Part shown: piece after piece, positions 6,613 through 13,277 of the stretch
How the letters are laid out: each line of letters begins with the position of its first letter
Numbering within the stretch: the first letter of the stretch is position 1
Assembly: GCA_023144675.1 (NCBI GenBank)
Contig: JAGLFE010000311.1
Location: forward strand, 1 to 13,277
Source of the DNA: Thiomargarita sp.
GTDB lineage: Bacteria > Pseudomonadota > Gammaproteobacteria > Beggiatoales > Beggiatoaceae
Length of the DNA stretch: 13,277 nt
Direction: 5' to 3'
Notes under the pieces: generated by a model
Database searches by the model: none
What the model saw: the letters and a program-made list of their open reading frames with translations, nothing else
Told to the model about the DNA's origin: nothing
Program-made: the position numbers and the translations under genes

Positions 6613-7152
6613 TTATTTACGACGATTACGATTACGTTCAGCTTGTGCTTGTATCTGATGAAGCCGAGATAGTATTTCTTCAGTAATATCAACCCTTTTA
6701 CTAGCCCATACAACACCATCACTTAAAATAAAATCATAAGATTTTTCTTTGGCTAATTTTTGAATAGCTTGAGTAATTGTCTTTTGAATTTTATCCAATT
6801 CTTCATTACGACGAATATTATAATCTTCCTTAAATTCTTCTTGTTTACGTTTTAATTCACGCTTTTTATCTCTAATTTCACGACTTTTTCTACGTTTTTC
6901 AGCATCATTCATAATAGTCGCATTTTTCTTGAACTGCTCTTCTTTTTTAATTATTCCTTGTTTATCACTGACTATTCGACGTTGCTTTGGAGAAAATTCT
7001 CGTTCTAAACGGTTATTAGCTTTGTCAACTTGTGGAGCTTCTTCCATCAACCTAATTGCATTGACAAAACCAACTTTTAATTCAGCAACTGCTGGAAAAG
7101 AAAAGATGCTAAAAAGTAATATCGTAAAAATTGTAAAAGTACGTATTTTCAT
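6613..7152 (-). CDS. skp: Periplasmic chaperone Skp/OmpH
   Basis: Skp is a trimeric periplasmic chaperone that holds unfolded outer-membrane proteins on the way to the Bam complex. The 179-aa precursor has a clear signal peptide (MKIRTFTIFTILLFSIFSFP, cleavage likely after AVA, residue 23), a short beta region KVGFVNAIRLMEEAPQ, a strongly charged K/E/R-rich coiled coil (about 45-130) forming the tentacles, and the closing KSYDFILSDGVVWASKRVDIT strand region. The C-terminus ends in a basic run (RNRNRRK) that makes it longer than the 161-aa E. coli protein. It lies between bamA and lpxD as in other Gammaproteobacteria. A candidate promoter is just upstream and GGA lies 8-9 nt before the ATG. 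Confidence 0.93.
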   Translation of the reverse strand: MKIRTFTIFTILLFSIFSFPAVAELKVGFVNAIRLMEEAPQVDKANNRLEREFSPKQRRIVSDKQGIIKKEEQFKKNATIMNDAEKRRKSREIRDKKRELKRKQEEFKEDYNIRRNEELDKIQKTITQAIQKLAKEKSYDFILSDGVVWASKRVDITEEILSRLHQIQAQAERNRNRRK

Positions 7153-7183
7153 AAATTATTTCCGACCTTAGTTTAATTAAAAA

Positions 7184-7194
7184 ATTATATTATA
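7184..7194 (-). promoter_or_regulatory. Candidate -10 elements for skp-lpxD-fabZ-lpxA
   Basis: Two overlapping TATAAT hexamers (minus strand, 7184-7189 and 7189-7194) lie 32-42 nt upstream of the skp ATG, in the only long gap of the envelope cluster (7153-7324). The -35 region is only T-rich, and in such AT-rich DNA the hexamer could arise by chance. An internal promoter before skp would match the known internal promoters of this cluster in enterics. The rest of the 172-nt gap shows no ORF, RNA gene or clear terminator. Confidence 0.35.
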
Positions 7195-7324
7195 GTATAT
7201 AAAATTAATAAAAAATTAGCTGATAAAAAAAATTTATTTATAAGTTAAAAATATGGTTGTTATTTTTCAGTTTTTCATTTTAACATATAAAAATTGCAAA
7301 TTATTATTATTAATGAATTAACTA

Positions 7325-9610
7325 TTACCAATTAAAAGTTGTTCCAATTGTAAATTGAAAAAATTCCAGTTGGTCGCCTGGTTTTTTATTAAGAGGTCTA
7401 GCGTAACTGAAACTTAAAATTCCTATTGGAGATGCCCAAATAGCTGATACGCCTGTTGAATAACGTAATTCATCACTATTAAAGTCTTCATCGAAACCGT
7501 AAACATTGCCCATATCTAAAAAAGTAGATAATCTAAATGAACGAGATTTTTCGGTAAAAGGCAACGGTAAAATGAGTTCGACATTACTAACTAATCTTAA
7601 ATTACCACCGAAAGGCAAACCAGTAGAATCTAAAGGACCTAGGGTATTACCTCTAAAACCACGTATTGTTCTTGGACCACCAGCTACGTAATTTTCAAAA
7701 AATGGTAAATTTTCAGTGTTACCATAACCATCGCCATAAGAAACATTAGCTTTTAATAATAAAATATAATCATTTACAATTGGATATAACCATTGGTGTT
7801 TATATTGTATTTTATAAAAATCTAAATCACTGACAGGCAAAGCAACTTCTGCGCTAATATAGCGTAATGTACCACTGTCAGGAAATAAAGTACGATTACG
7901 GGTGTCATATTGAAAACTGGCAATTAAACGGTAAGAATTATAATTATTGCCATTTAAATTAATAAAATCAAATACTTCTTGTGCTGTAAAATCGGTAGTA
8001 TTTAACTTGGTATGATCAAAAGCAAAGCCAGCATTAATTTGGTCATATTCGCTAACAGGCAAACCGTAATTAATTGTAGTTCCGTAAACATCGGTAGTAT
8101 AACGGCTTAAATGGGCTTCTTCAGCATCAGTCGTACGGTAAAAAACGCTGAATCTGCGACTAACGCCATCAATATTAGTATAAGGATTAAGATAAGAAAA
8201 TCGGTAAGTAGTACGTACTTCACTATTTTCAAAGGTAATACCAACTTGTTTACCCGAGCCTAAAAAATTATCTTGAATTATACTAGCATTAAATAAAACG
8301 CCATAAGTTTGCGAATACCCCATACCAGCCATTAAATTACCTGAAGGGCTTTCAATAACAGTATAATTAATATCTACCATATCATCAGTATTAAGTACTC
8401 TTTCAACATCTAGTTTAACACTTTCAAAATAACGTAAGCGTTCTAAACGAATTACAGAACGTTTAACTGCTTGCGTAGTTATCCAGCCACCTTCCATTTG
8501 CCGCATTTCACGGCGCAATACTTCATCTTTAGTTTTATAATTACCTTTATAATTAATTCGCCTAACATAAATACGTTTACCTGGATCAACAATAAAATTT
8601 AAGACAATGGTTTTTTCTTTTTCATCAATTATTGGAACAGGATTAATTTCAGGATAATAATAACCCTCGTTACTAATGCGATTAGAAATGGCTTCTTTAC
8701 TTTTAATAATTTTCTTTCTTGAAAAAATATCTCCAGCTTTAATCAATAATTTATTTTCTAATTCAGATTTATCTACAATAAAATTACCAGATAATTTAAC
8801 TTTCTTGATGGTAAAAATATCACCTTCTGTCATATTAATAGTAATATAAACTGATTGTTTATCAGGTGTAATAGTTACCTGAGTTGATTCAATTTTAAAG
8901 CGCATATAACCACGATCAAGATAATAAGATTCAATCGCTTTTAAATCTGCACTTAGTTGAATATCTGAATATTTATCACTTTGGGTAATGAAAGAAAACC
9001 ATCCACCAGTATTTAAAATCATTTGATTCAATAATTTTTTATCGGCTACGGTTCTATTACCTACAAAGTTGATTTGCTGAATACGAGCAATATTTCCTTC
9101 ATGTATATTGATGTTAATAGCTACTTGATTACGTTTTAATGGCGTAACAATGGTTTCAATTTTAGTCGCATATTTGCCTAAACTGAAGTATTGTCGCTGT
9201 AATTCTAATTTTACTTTTTCTAAAATAGAATGATTGAAAACTCGTGCTTTAGCAAAATTAATATTTTTTAAAGCCATAGTTAAGTCTTCTGTTTCTATAT
9301 CGGTATTACCTTCAAAAGTAATTTTGGATATAGTCGGACGTTCTTGCACTTTAATAATAAGCACATTACCTAATTTTTCTAAACGAATATTTTTAAAGAA
9401 CCCCGTCTTATAAAGATTTGAAATAGTTAAGGGCGTATCTTTTAAAGAAAATAATTTGTTAGTGGTAATGGGTGATAGGGAATTAAAAACGGTACCAGCT
9501 GAAATACGTTCTAAACCTTTTAACCGAATATTTTCGATAATAAAAGGTTCAAACGCAAAGCAAATGGATTGCAGTAAAAGTAAACTTAATGCTATGAAAT
9601 ATTTACACAT
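7325..9610 (-). CDS. bamA: Outer-membrane protein assembly factor BamA
   Basis: BamA is the essential outer-membrane insertase that folds beta-barrel proteins. The 761-aa precursor has a signal peptide (MCKYFIALSLLLLQSICFA, cut before FEP), five POTRA domains (about 22-420, each with the beta-alpha-alpha-beta-beta pattern, e.g. ISKITFEGNTDIE and ARIQQINFVGNRTVADK) and a C-terminal 16-strand barrel. The loop-6 signature reads GGPRTIRGFRG (about 650-660), with I-R-G-F in place of the usual V-R-G-F/Y. The last strand ends FQFTIGTTFNW, an aromatic end as needed for self-insertion. It follows rseP after 53 nt and precedes its client chaperone skp. The start codon is the first ATG and gives a proper signal peptide, though no strong Shine-Dalgarno is seen. 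Confidence 0.97.
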   Translation of the reverse strand: MCKYFIALSLLLLQSICFAFEPFIIENIRLKGLERISAGTVFNSLSPITTNKLFSLKDTPLTISNLYKTGFFKNIRLEKLGNVLIIKVQERPTISKITFEGNTDIETEDLTMALKNINFAKARVFNHSILEKVKLELQRQYFSLGKYATKIETIVTPLKRNQVAININIHEGNIARIQQINFVGNRTVADKKLLNQMILNTGGWFSFITQSDKYSDIQLSADLKAIESYYLDRGYMRFKIESTQVTITPDKQSVYITINMTEGDIFTIKKVKLSGNFIVDKSELENKLLIKAGDIFSRKKIIKSKEAISNRISNEGYYYPEINPVPIIDEKEKTIVLNFIVDPGKRIYVRRINYKGNYKTKDEVLRREMRQMEGGWITTQAVKRSVIRLERLRYFESVKLDVERVLNTDDMVDINYTVIESPSGNLMAGMGYSQTYGVLFNASIIQDNFLGSGKQVGITFENSEVRTTYRFSYLNPYTNIDGVSRRFSVFYRTTDAEEAHLSRYTTDVYGTTINYGLPVSEYDQINAGFAFDHTKLNTTDFTAQEVFDFINLNGNNYNSYRLIASFQYDTRNRTLFPDSGTLRYISAEVALPVSDLDFYKIQYKHQWLYPIVNDYILLLKANVSYGDGYGNTENLPFFENYVAGGPRTIRGFRGNTLGPLDSTGLPFGGNLRLVSNVELILPLPFTEKSRSFRLSTFLDMGNVYGFDEDFNSDELRYSTGVSAIWASPIGILSFSYARPLNKKPGDQLEFFQFTIGTTFNW

Positions 9611-9663
9611 TGTCTGAACTATGATTTTTGTGATTTATATGATGAATTATGATTTTACCTTAT

Positions 9664-10998
9664 TTAATTAAATAAGCGCGTTAAATCATTAAAAATTGCC
9701 AGCATCATTAAACCAAATAATAAAATAATACCAACTTGTTGTAAAAAATATTCGGTTTTTTCTGATACTGGATTGCCCTTAATCCATTCTATCAAGTAAA
9801 AGAATAAATGTCCACCATCTAATATCGGAATCGGTAATAAATTAATAACGGCTAAACTAACGCTAACTAAACCTAAGAAAGATAGGAAAACTGCTATTCC
9901 CATTTGTGCCGATTTACCCGCATATTCAGCAATGGTAATCGGTCCGCTAATATGTTTATAGGAAACTTGTAAAGTTAGCATTTTAGCCATGACTTGCAGG
10001 GTTAATACACTCATATCCCAAGTTTTATTCATGCCGTGAATAAATGCTGGAATAAAAGTATAACTTTCAGAAACAAAAAAATAATTATATACTCCCATTT
10101 TTCCTATGCCATCAACATTTTTTGGAATTAAGGTAATTTTTAACTGTTGCTGTTGTCTCTCAATAGTCGTTAAAATACTTTGTTCGGGACGTTCGCGCAC
10201 ATATTCTACAAAACTGTTCCAATTATCGACAGATTCATTATCCACCGCTATAATTTTATCACCTGATTTTAATCCCGCTTGTTCGGCTGGACTATCTGGC
10301 ATAATTTTACCCATAATCGCTGGCAATGGTGAACGATAAGGCTGTAAACCAAGTTTGTTAAAAAATTCACCTTCGGCAATATCGTCCAAACTGAAACCAG
10401 TTAGATTAACAGCTAAATCATATTGGTTACCTTGATTATTTTTAACTGTATAAATAATATCATTATTGTCAGATAATAGTTGTTTCAAAGTAATTTGGAT
10501 CACGCTTTCCCAACGTAATGCTGGTTGTTCATTAACTGCAACAATTTGATAACTTGATTGAAAACCAGCCTGTTCAGCGATACTTTGTGGAGAAACTTCT
10601 CCAACCAACGCTTTCATACCAGTAATGCCCGACATAAACATTAAAGCATAAGCGATAATTGCAAATAGAAAATTGAATAACGGACCAGCAAAAACAATGG
10701 CAGCTCGCGACGATAAAGGTTGACAACTAAAAGCTCGAGCTTTATCTTCAGGAGCAATTTCTTCCTCTTTATCTTCGCCCAGCATTTTTACGTAACCACC
10801 CAATGGAATCGGGGCTATAACAAATTCAGTTTGATCTTTGCCAAAACGTTTCATCCATAAAGGTTTACCAAAACCAACGGAAAAACGTAAAATTTTCACT
10901 CCTAATAAACGGGCAACTATATAATGTCCAAATTCATGTACGGTTACTAAAATACCAATAACGACAATAAAAACGAGTAAAGTTTGTATAATTGACAT
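9664..10998 (-). CDS. rseP: Site-2 intramembrane zinc metalloprotease RseP
   Basis: RseP cuts membrane-embedded substrates, classically the anti-sigma factor RseA after DegS cleavage, and removes signal-peptide remnants. The 444-aa protein has the zinc motif H21-E-F-G-H25 in its first membrane helix, a second catalytic block N-L-L-P-I-P-I-L-D394-G near the C-terminus, two PDZ domains between (about 115-200 and 215-290, with PDSPAEQAGLKSGDKI in the second), and four membrane segments. Length is normal (E. coli 450). Its ATG lies one base after the dxr stop, so the two are translationally coupled. Being next to bamA fits envelope-stress control of Bam function. Confidence 0.96.
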   Translation of the reverse strand: MSIIQTLLVFIVVIGILVTVHEFGHYIVARLLGVKILRFSVGFGKPLWMKRFGKDQTEFVIAPIPLGGYVKMLGEDKEEEIAPEDKARAFSCQPLSSRAAIVFAGPLFNFLFAIIAYALMFMSGITGMKALVGEVSPQSIAEQAGFQSSYQIVAVNEQPALRWESVIQITLKQLLSDNNDIIYTVKNNQGNQYDLAVNLTGFSLDDIAEGEFFNKLGLQPYRSPLPAIMGKIMPDSPAEQAGLKSGDKIIAVDNESVDNWNSFVEYVRERPEQSILTTIERQQQQLKITLIPKNVDGIGKMGVYNYFFVSESYTFIPAFIHGMNKTWDMSVLTLQVMAKMLTLQVSYKHISGPITIAEYAGKSAQMGIAVFLSFLGLVSVSLAVINLLPIPILDGGHLFFYLIEWIKGNPVSEKTEYFLQQVGIILLFGLMMLAIFNDLTRLFN

Positions 10999-10999
10999 A

Positions 11000-12190
11000 T
11001 TAACTATTATTTACAATTTGTTGGGCTAATTCACGCGCTTGTTTATCATCCTCTAGGATAATTTCAATCGAACTAGCAGCACGTCCATTTAACTGGGATA
11101 AGGTGGTTTCTATTACTTTAGGAATACTGGTAAAAGAAATTGTTTTCTGTAAAAAAGCTTCAACGGCAATTTCATTAGCGGCATTTAAAATTGTGGTTGC
11201 AGTTCCTTCACTATTTAAGGCTTCATAAGCTAATTTCAAGCAGGGAAAACGATTAAAATTAATTGCTTCAAAATTTAATTGGGCGGTTTTAATTAAATCT
11301 AAGTAAGGAACGCCAGATTTAATACGTTTTGGCCATAATAAAGCGTGGGCAATTGGAGTTCGCATATCAGGATTACCTAATTGCGCTAAAACTGAACCAT
11401 CAATATATTCTACTAAAGAATGAATAATACTTTGTGGATGTAGCAATACTTCTATCTGTTTGGCAGGAATGGAAAATAACCAATGGGCTTCAATAACTTC
11501 CAAACCTTTATTCATCATGGTAGCTGAATCAACTGAAATTTTTTGCCCCATATCCCAATTGGGATGAGCGCAAGCTTGTTGAGGTGTAACTTCATGCAAT
11601 TGCTCAATAGAATAGGTTCGGAACGGACCACCAGAAGCAGTTAGCAAAATACGATTAATTCCTAAATTTTCGGGTGTTTTACTGGGCAAAGCAGCTTCAT
11701 CAAAAAATAAACATTGAAAAATTGCATTGTGTTCACTATCAATAGGTAATAATTTAGCTCCATATTGACGCACGGCATCGGTAAACAATTTCCCAGACAT
11801 AACAAGAGCTTCTTTATTAGCCAGCAAAATTCGTTTACCAGTTTTAACCGCCGCCAAAGTTGGTAATAAACCAGCACTGCCTACAATAGCCGCCATTACC
11901 ATATCCACTTCCGACAAACTAGCCACTAAATTAAGTCCTGCTACGCCACTTAATACTTTGACTGAAGAACCAGTTTGTTTTAGACTTTGTTCTAATTGAG
12001 TTGCGGCATCTGAATCCGCCATAACCGCATAAAGCGGCGACCACTCTATACAAAGTTCTTGCATTCGCTTAACTTGTTTATTGGCGGTTAAAGCGATGAC
12101 ATTAAATTCATGTGGATGTTGTTTAATTACATCAAGGGTGCTAATGCCAATACTACCCGTTGCACCTAGTATGGTAATCCCTTTTTTCAA
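11000..12190 (-). CDS. dxr: 1-deoxy-D-xylulose 5-phosphate reductoisomerase
   Basis: Dxr converts DXP to MEP with NADPH, the committed step of the MEP isoprenoid route. The 396-aa protein has the NADPH motif GATGSIG (9-15), LLANKEALVMSG (about 122-133), the metal site D151-S-E153 in PIDSEHNAIFQC, ASGGPF (185-190) and HPNWDMGQKISVDSATMMNK with E231 just after. The start codon is TTG (12188-12190), giving LKKGITILG, which matches where homologues begin; a Shine-Dalgarno AGGAAA lies 5 nt upstream. The next in-frame codon group upstream is a TAG at 12200-12202, which ends a 53-aa ORF in the same frame, so no longer start exists. The usual upstream neighbours cdsA and uppS are replaced by ptuB-like and ptuA-like genes. 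Confidence 0.97.
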   Translation of the reverse strand: MKKGITILGATGSIGISTLDVIKQHPHEFNVIALTANKQVKRMQELCIEWSPLYAVMADSDAATQLEQSLKQTGSSVKVLSGVAGLNLVASLSEVDMVMAAIVGSAGLLPTLAAVKTGKRILLANKEALVMSGKLFTDAVRQYGAKLLPIDSEHNAIFQCLFFDEAALPSKTPENLGINRILLTASGGPFRTYSIEQLHEVTPQQACAHPNWDMGQKISVDSATMMNKGLEVIEAHWLFSIPAKQIEVLLHPQSIIHSLVEYIDGSVLAQLGNPDMRTPIAHALLWPKRIKSGVPYLDLIKTAQLNFEAINFNRFPCLKLAYEALNSEGTATTILNAANEIAVEAFLQKTISFTSIPKVIETTLSQLNGRAASSIEIILEDDKQARELAQQIVNNS

Positions 12191-12195
12191 AATAT

Positions 12196-12201
12196 TTTCC
12201 T
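12196..12201 (-). promoter_or_regulatory. Shine-Dalgarno site that sets the TTG start of dxr
   Basis: AGGAAA on the minus strand lies 5 nt from the TTG start and shares two bases with the TAG that ends the preceding 53-aa ORF. No ATG or GTG in frame is nearby, so this site supports TTG as the true start. Confidence 0.65.
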
Positions 12202-12361
12202 ATTTTTTATTAGTACCATAATTATTCTTATTTAAAAAATTTTCAGCATCTTTTCCAAAATAACTTCTAATTGTTGTAAAAAATGGTGAATAATTACCAT
12301 TAGAATCTTTTGATAAATGTGCTGATAATACTTCAGTTATAGAAGATTCTTTTTGAAGCAT
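12200..12361 (-). CDS. Small ORF of unknown function between ptuB-like gene and dxr (53 aa)
   Basis: An ATG at 12359-12361 opens a 53-aa frame beginning MLQKESSITEVLSAHLSKD, with a middle segment NYSPFFTTIRSYFGKDAENF and ending NKK. I do not recognise it. It is polar and mildly basic at the end, without a signal or membrane segment. It starts 8 nt after the ptuB-like stop, and its own stop is 9 nt before, and in frame with, the dxr TTG. Its frame is open back to 12391, overlapping the end of the ptuB-like gene in the -1 frame. AAAGAGA lies about 12 nt before the ATG. It may be a third small component of the defence operon, a fragment of a lost gene, or a chance ORF; the balanced composition of its middle part (SPFFTTIRSYF) argues mildly for real or formerly real coding. 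Confidence 0.4.
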   Translation of the reverse strand: MLQKESSITEVLSAHLSKDSNGNYSPFFTTIRSYFGKDAENFLNKNNYGTNKK

Positions 12362-12369
12362 TAAATTAT

Positions 12370-12954
12370 TTACATTCTCTTTAATATATATCTAAATTGT
12401 TTATCTTGTAACCATGAAGATATATCTTTACTAGGATCACGTTGCATCATAGAACTTAATGTTGCAACCCATTTTTGTCTTGTCCTGACAAGAGCTGAAT
12501 TGTTTAATCCCAACATATCCCTTGTTTGTTTTACTATATGCTTTTCATTTTTTGTTAAATCATTTACTGGTTCTATGTGTCCATCTGTCAAAAGAGAAAA
12601 TTGATTATTACATCCTATGGTAGGTTCTATTGGTAATATACCATTTTTCTTTTTTTGCCCACAAGTTTGAGCGTTGATACAACTATGAGCGTAATTAGTA
12701 TATTGAAAACATAAATTAGGACAAGCATTTTTACCCTTTTTAGGTTTTATATGTTCAATCTGTCCGTCTGTAGCTCCTAAATTTTGTTCACAATAAACAC
12801 ATATTCCTCCTTGGTCTTGATGTAACTGTGTTTTAATTGTGAGCTTTAATTTATTAAATTCTATACTATCAAAATCGTCATGTGTAGCCGAAGGATTTTG
12901 CTTTATATATTGAATCAGTACATTAGGAATATTACCATGTTGTAACTCAACCAT
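12370..12954 (-). CDS. ptuB: HNH endonuclease, PtuB / retron-Ec78 type
   Basis: The 194-aa protein has an HNH fold of the kind found in Septu PtuB and in retron-Ec78 effectors: a CxxC knuckle C52-V-Y-C55 after QDQGG, the catalytic strand GQIEHIKPKK (64-73, H68), then YTNYAHSC (85-92, N87, H90, C92) and TCGQKKKNG (97-105), where the second Cys pair C92/C98 would complete the zinc site, followed by LPIEP. In these systems PtuB is the DNA- or RNA-cutting effector held by the PtuA ATPase until phage infection. The ATG overlaps the end of the ATPase gene by 8 nt, the coupling expected of a two-gene defence operon. It ends naturally at FRYILKRM. The 194-aa length is compact. Whether a reverse transcriptase lies further upstream is outside the window. 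Confidence 0.85.
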   Translation of the reverse strand: MVELQHGNIPNVLIQYIKQNPSATHDDFDSIEFNKLKLTIKTQLHQDQGGICVYCEQNLGATDGQIEHIKPKKGKNACPNLCFQYTNYAHSCINAQTCGQKKKNGILPIEPTIGCNNQFSLLTDGHIEPVNDLTKNEKHIVKQTRDMLGLNNSALVRTRQKWVATLSSMMQRDPSKDISSWLQDKQFRYILKRM

Positions 12955-13276
12955 TATTCTTTCGCTCTGCTAAAAACTTCCATAACTCTAAATCAGATTC
13001 AGGTATCTCATACCCATTTTCATCTAATTTATTTTTTATATCTTTAGCTTCTTGGCTGTTAATTTTTCCATCTTTAACCAGCATTTCGTAAGTATGAATT
13101 TTTTCTGTAATTTTAAGAGATGGTTTAATATCTGTGTTCATAATATAAGCCAAAGCATCTGATGACTCTCTTGCGAAAGGACTTACAATGGGTTGTTTAG
13201 CATTCCAAATACCTTCATTTGTTATAAGGATACGAATATGTTTCTTTCTTACTGTTGTTAAAACTTGTGGACTATG
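12947..13276 (-). CDS. ptuA: PtuA-like AAA/ABC-type ATPase, C-terminal part only (cut by window edge)
   Basis: The frame is open to the window edge and gives the last 109 residues of a larger protein. It starts HSPQVLTTVRKKHIRIL, the H-loop (HSPQ) and following strand of SMC/ABC-type ATPases, then EGIWNAKQPIVSPFARESSD and a helical charged tail (KITEKIHTYEML, EAKDIKNKLDENGYEIPESD, LELWKFLAERK) as seen in PtuA-like proteins. A TTG at 13153 is an internal codon, not the start. Walker A, Walker B and signature motifs would lie beyond the edge. The 8-nt overlap with the HNH gene supports PtuA. A general AAA_21/OLD-like ATPase is the alternative, but the pairing makes PtuA more likely. Confidence 0.75.
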   Translation of the reverse strand, partial: HSPQVLTTVRKKHIRILITNEGIWNAKQPIVSPFARESSDALAYIMNTDIKPSLKITEKIHTYEMLVKDGKINSQEAKDIKNKLDENGYEIPESDLELWKFLAERKNNG

Positions 13277-13277
13277 C

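Noticed and set aside
6929..7171. 80-aa plus-strand ORF
   Set aside because: Antisense to skp; no start signal and no recognisable domain.
7153..7324. Possible small RNA or tRNA in the gap between bamA and skp
   Set aside because: Very AT-rich, no stable stem, no tRNA-like arms; only a candidate promoter could be proposed.
11662..11877. 71-aa minus-strand ORF inside dxr
   Set aside because: Alternate frame of a well-conserved dxr region with no independent evidence.
11934..11941. AGTCCTG-like match within dxr to the arm of the 1850-1937 element
   Set aside because: Single short match inside conserved coding sequence; no second arm nearby.
12372..12391. Possible -1 frameshift joining the ptuB-like gene to the following small ORF
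   Set aside because: The two frames overlap only from 12391 on, no slippery heptamer is present, and the HNH protein appears to end naturally.

Overview
The window comes from an AT-rich gammaproteobacterium. The core is the envelope-biogenesis cluster dxr-rseP-bamA-skp-lpxD-fabZ-lpxA, in the order usual for Gammaproteobacteria. Stand-alone hisI, an RnfB-like ferredoxin, an Rpn nuclease with a decayed partner, and MITE-like palindromes fit sulfur-oxidising Thiotrichales/Beggiatoaceae, but that placement is inference. Every gene I accept lies on the minus strand, so biological order runs from high to low coordinates.

Right edge (about 12200-13277): the 3' end of an AAA/ABC-type ATPase gene carrying an HSPQVL H-loop overlaps by 8 nt a gene for a 194-aa HNH endonuclease of the PtuB/retron-Ec78 type. 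This is the signature of a Septu (PtuAB) or PtuAB-carrying retron defence system, cut by the window edge. A 53-aa unknown ORF follows, and its stop codon is only three codons upstream of, and in frame with, the TTG start of dxr. The defence module therefore sits where cdsA/uppS usually precede dxr.

Centre (4336-12190): dxr (MEP isoprenoid pathway), rseP (site-2 protease), bamA and skp (outer-membrane protein assembly), lpxD, fabZ and lpxA (lipid A and fatty acid synthesis). Gaps are short except for about 170 nt of very AT-rich DNA before skp, which holds a candidate promoter. The usual next gene, lpxB, is absent; the block ends in a hairpin after lpxA.

Accessory stretch (2816-4223): a remnant of an Rpn-family gene, then an intact Rpn gene with seven 12-bp (4-residue) repeats in its C-terminal domain, then a 229-bp palindromic MITE-like element directly upstream of rnfB. 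Rpn proteins are now known as antiphage toxins with intragenic antitoxins, so the envelope block is flanked by probable defence or mobile genes on both sides.

Left part (26-2795): an RnfB-like multi-cluster ferredoxin, an 88-bp inverted-repeat element, hisI, and a PilN/GspL-like membrane protein of a pilus or type II secretion assembly platform.
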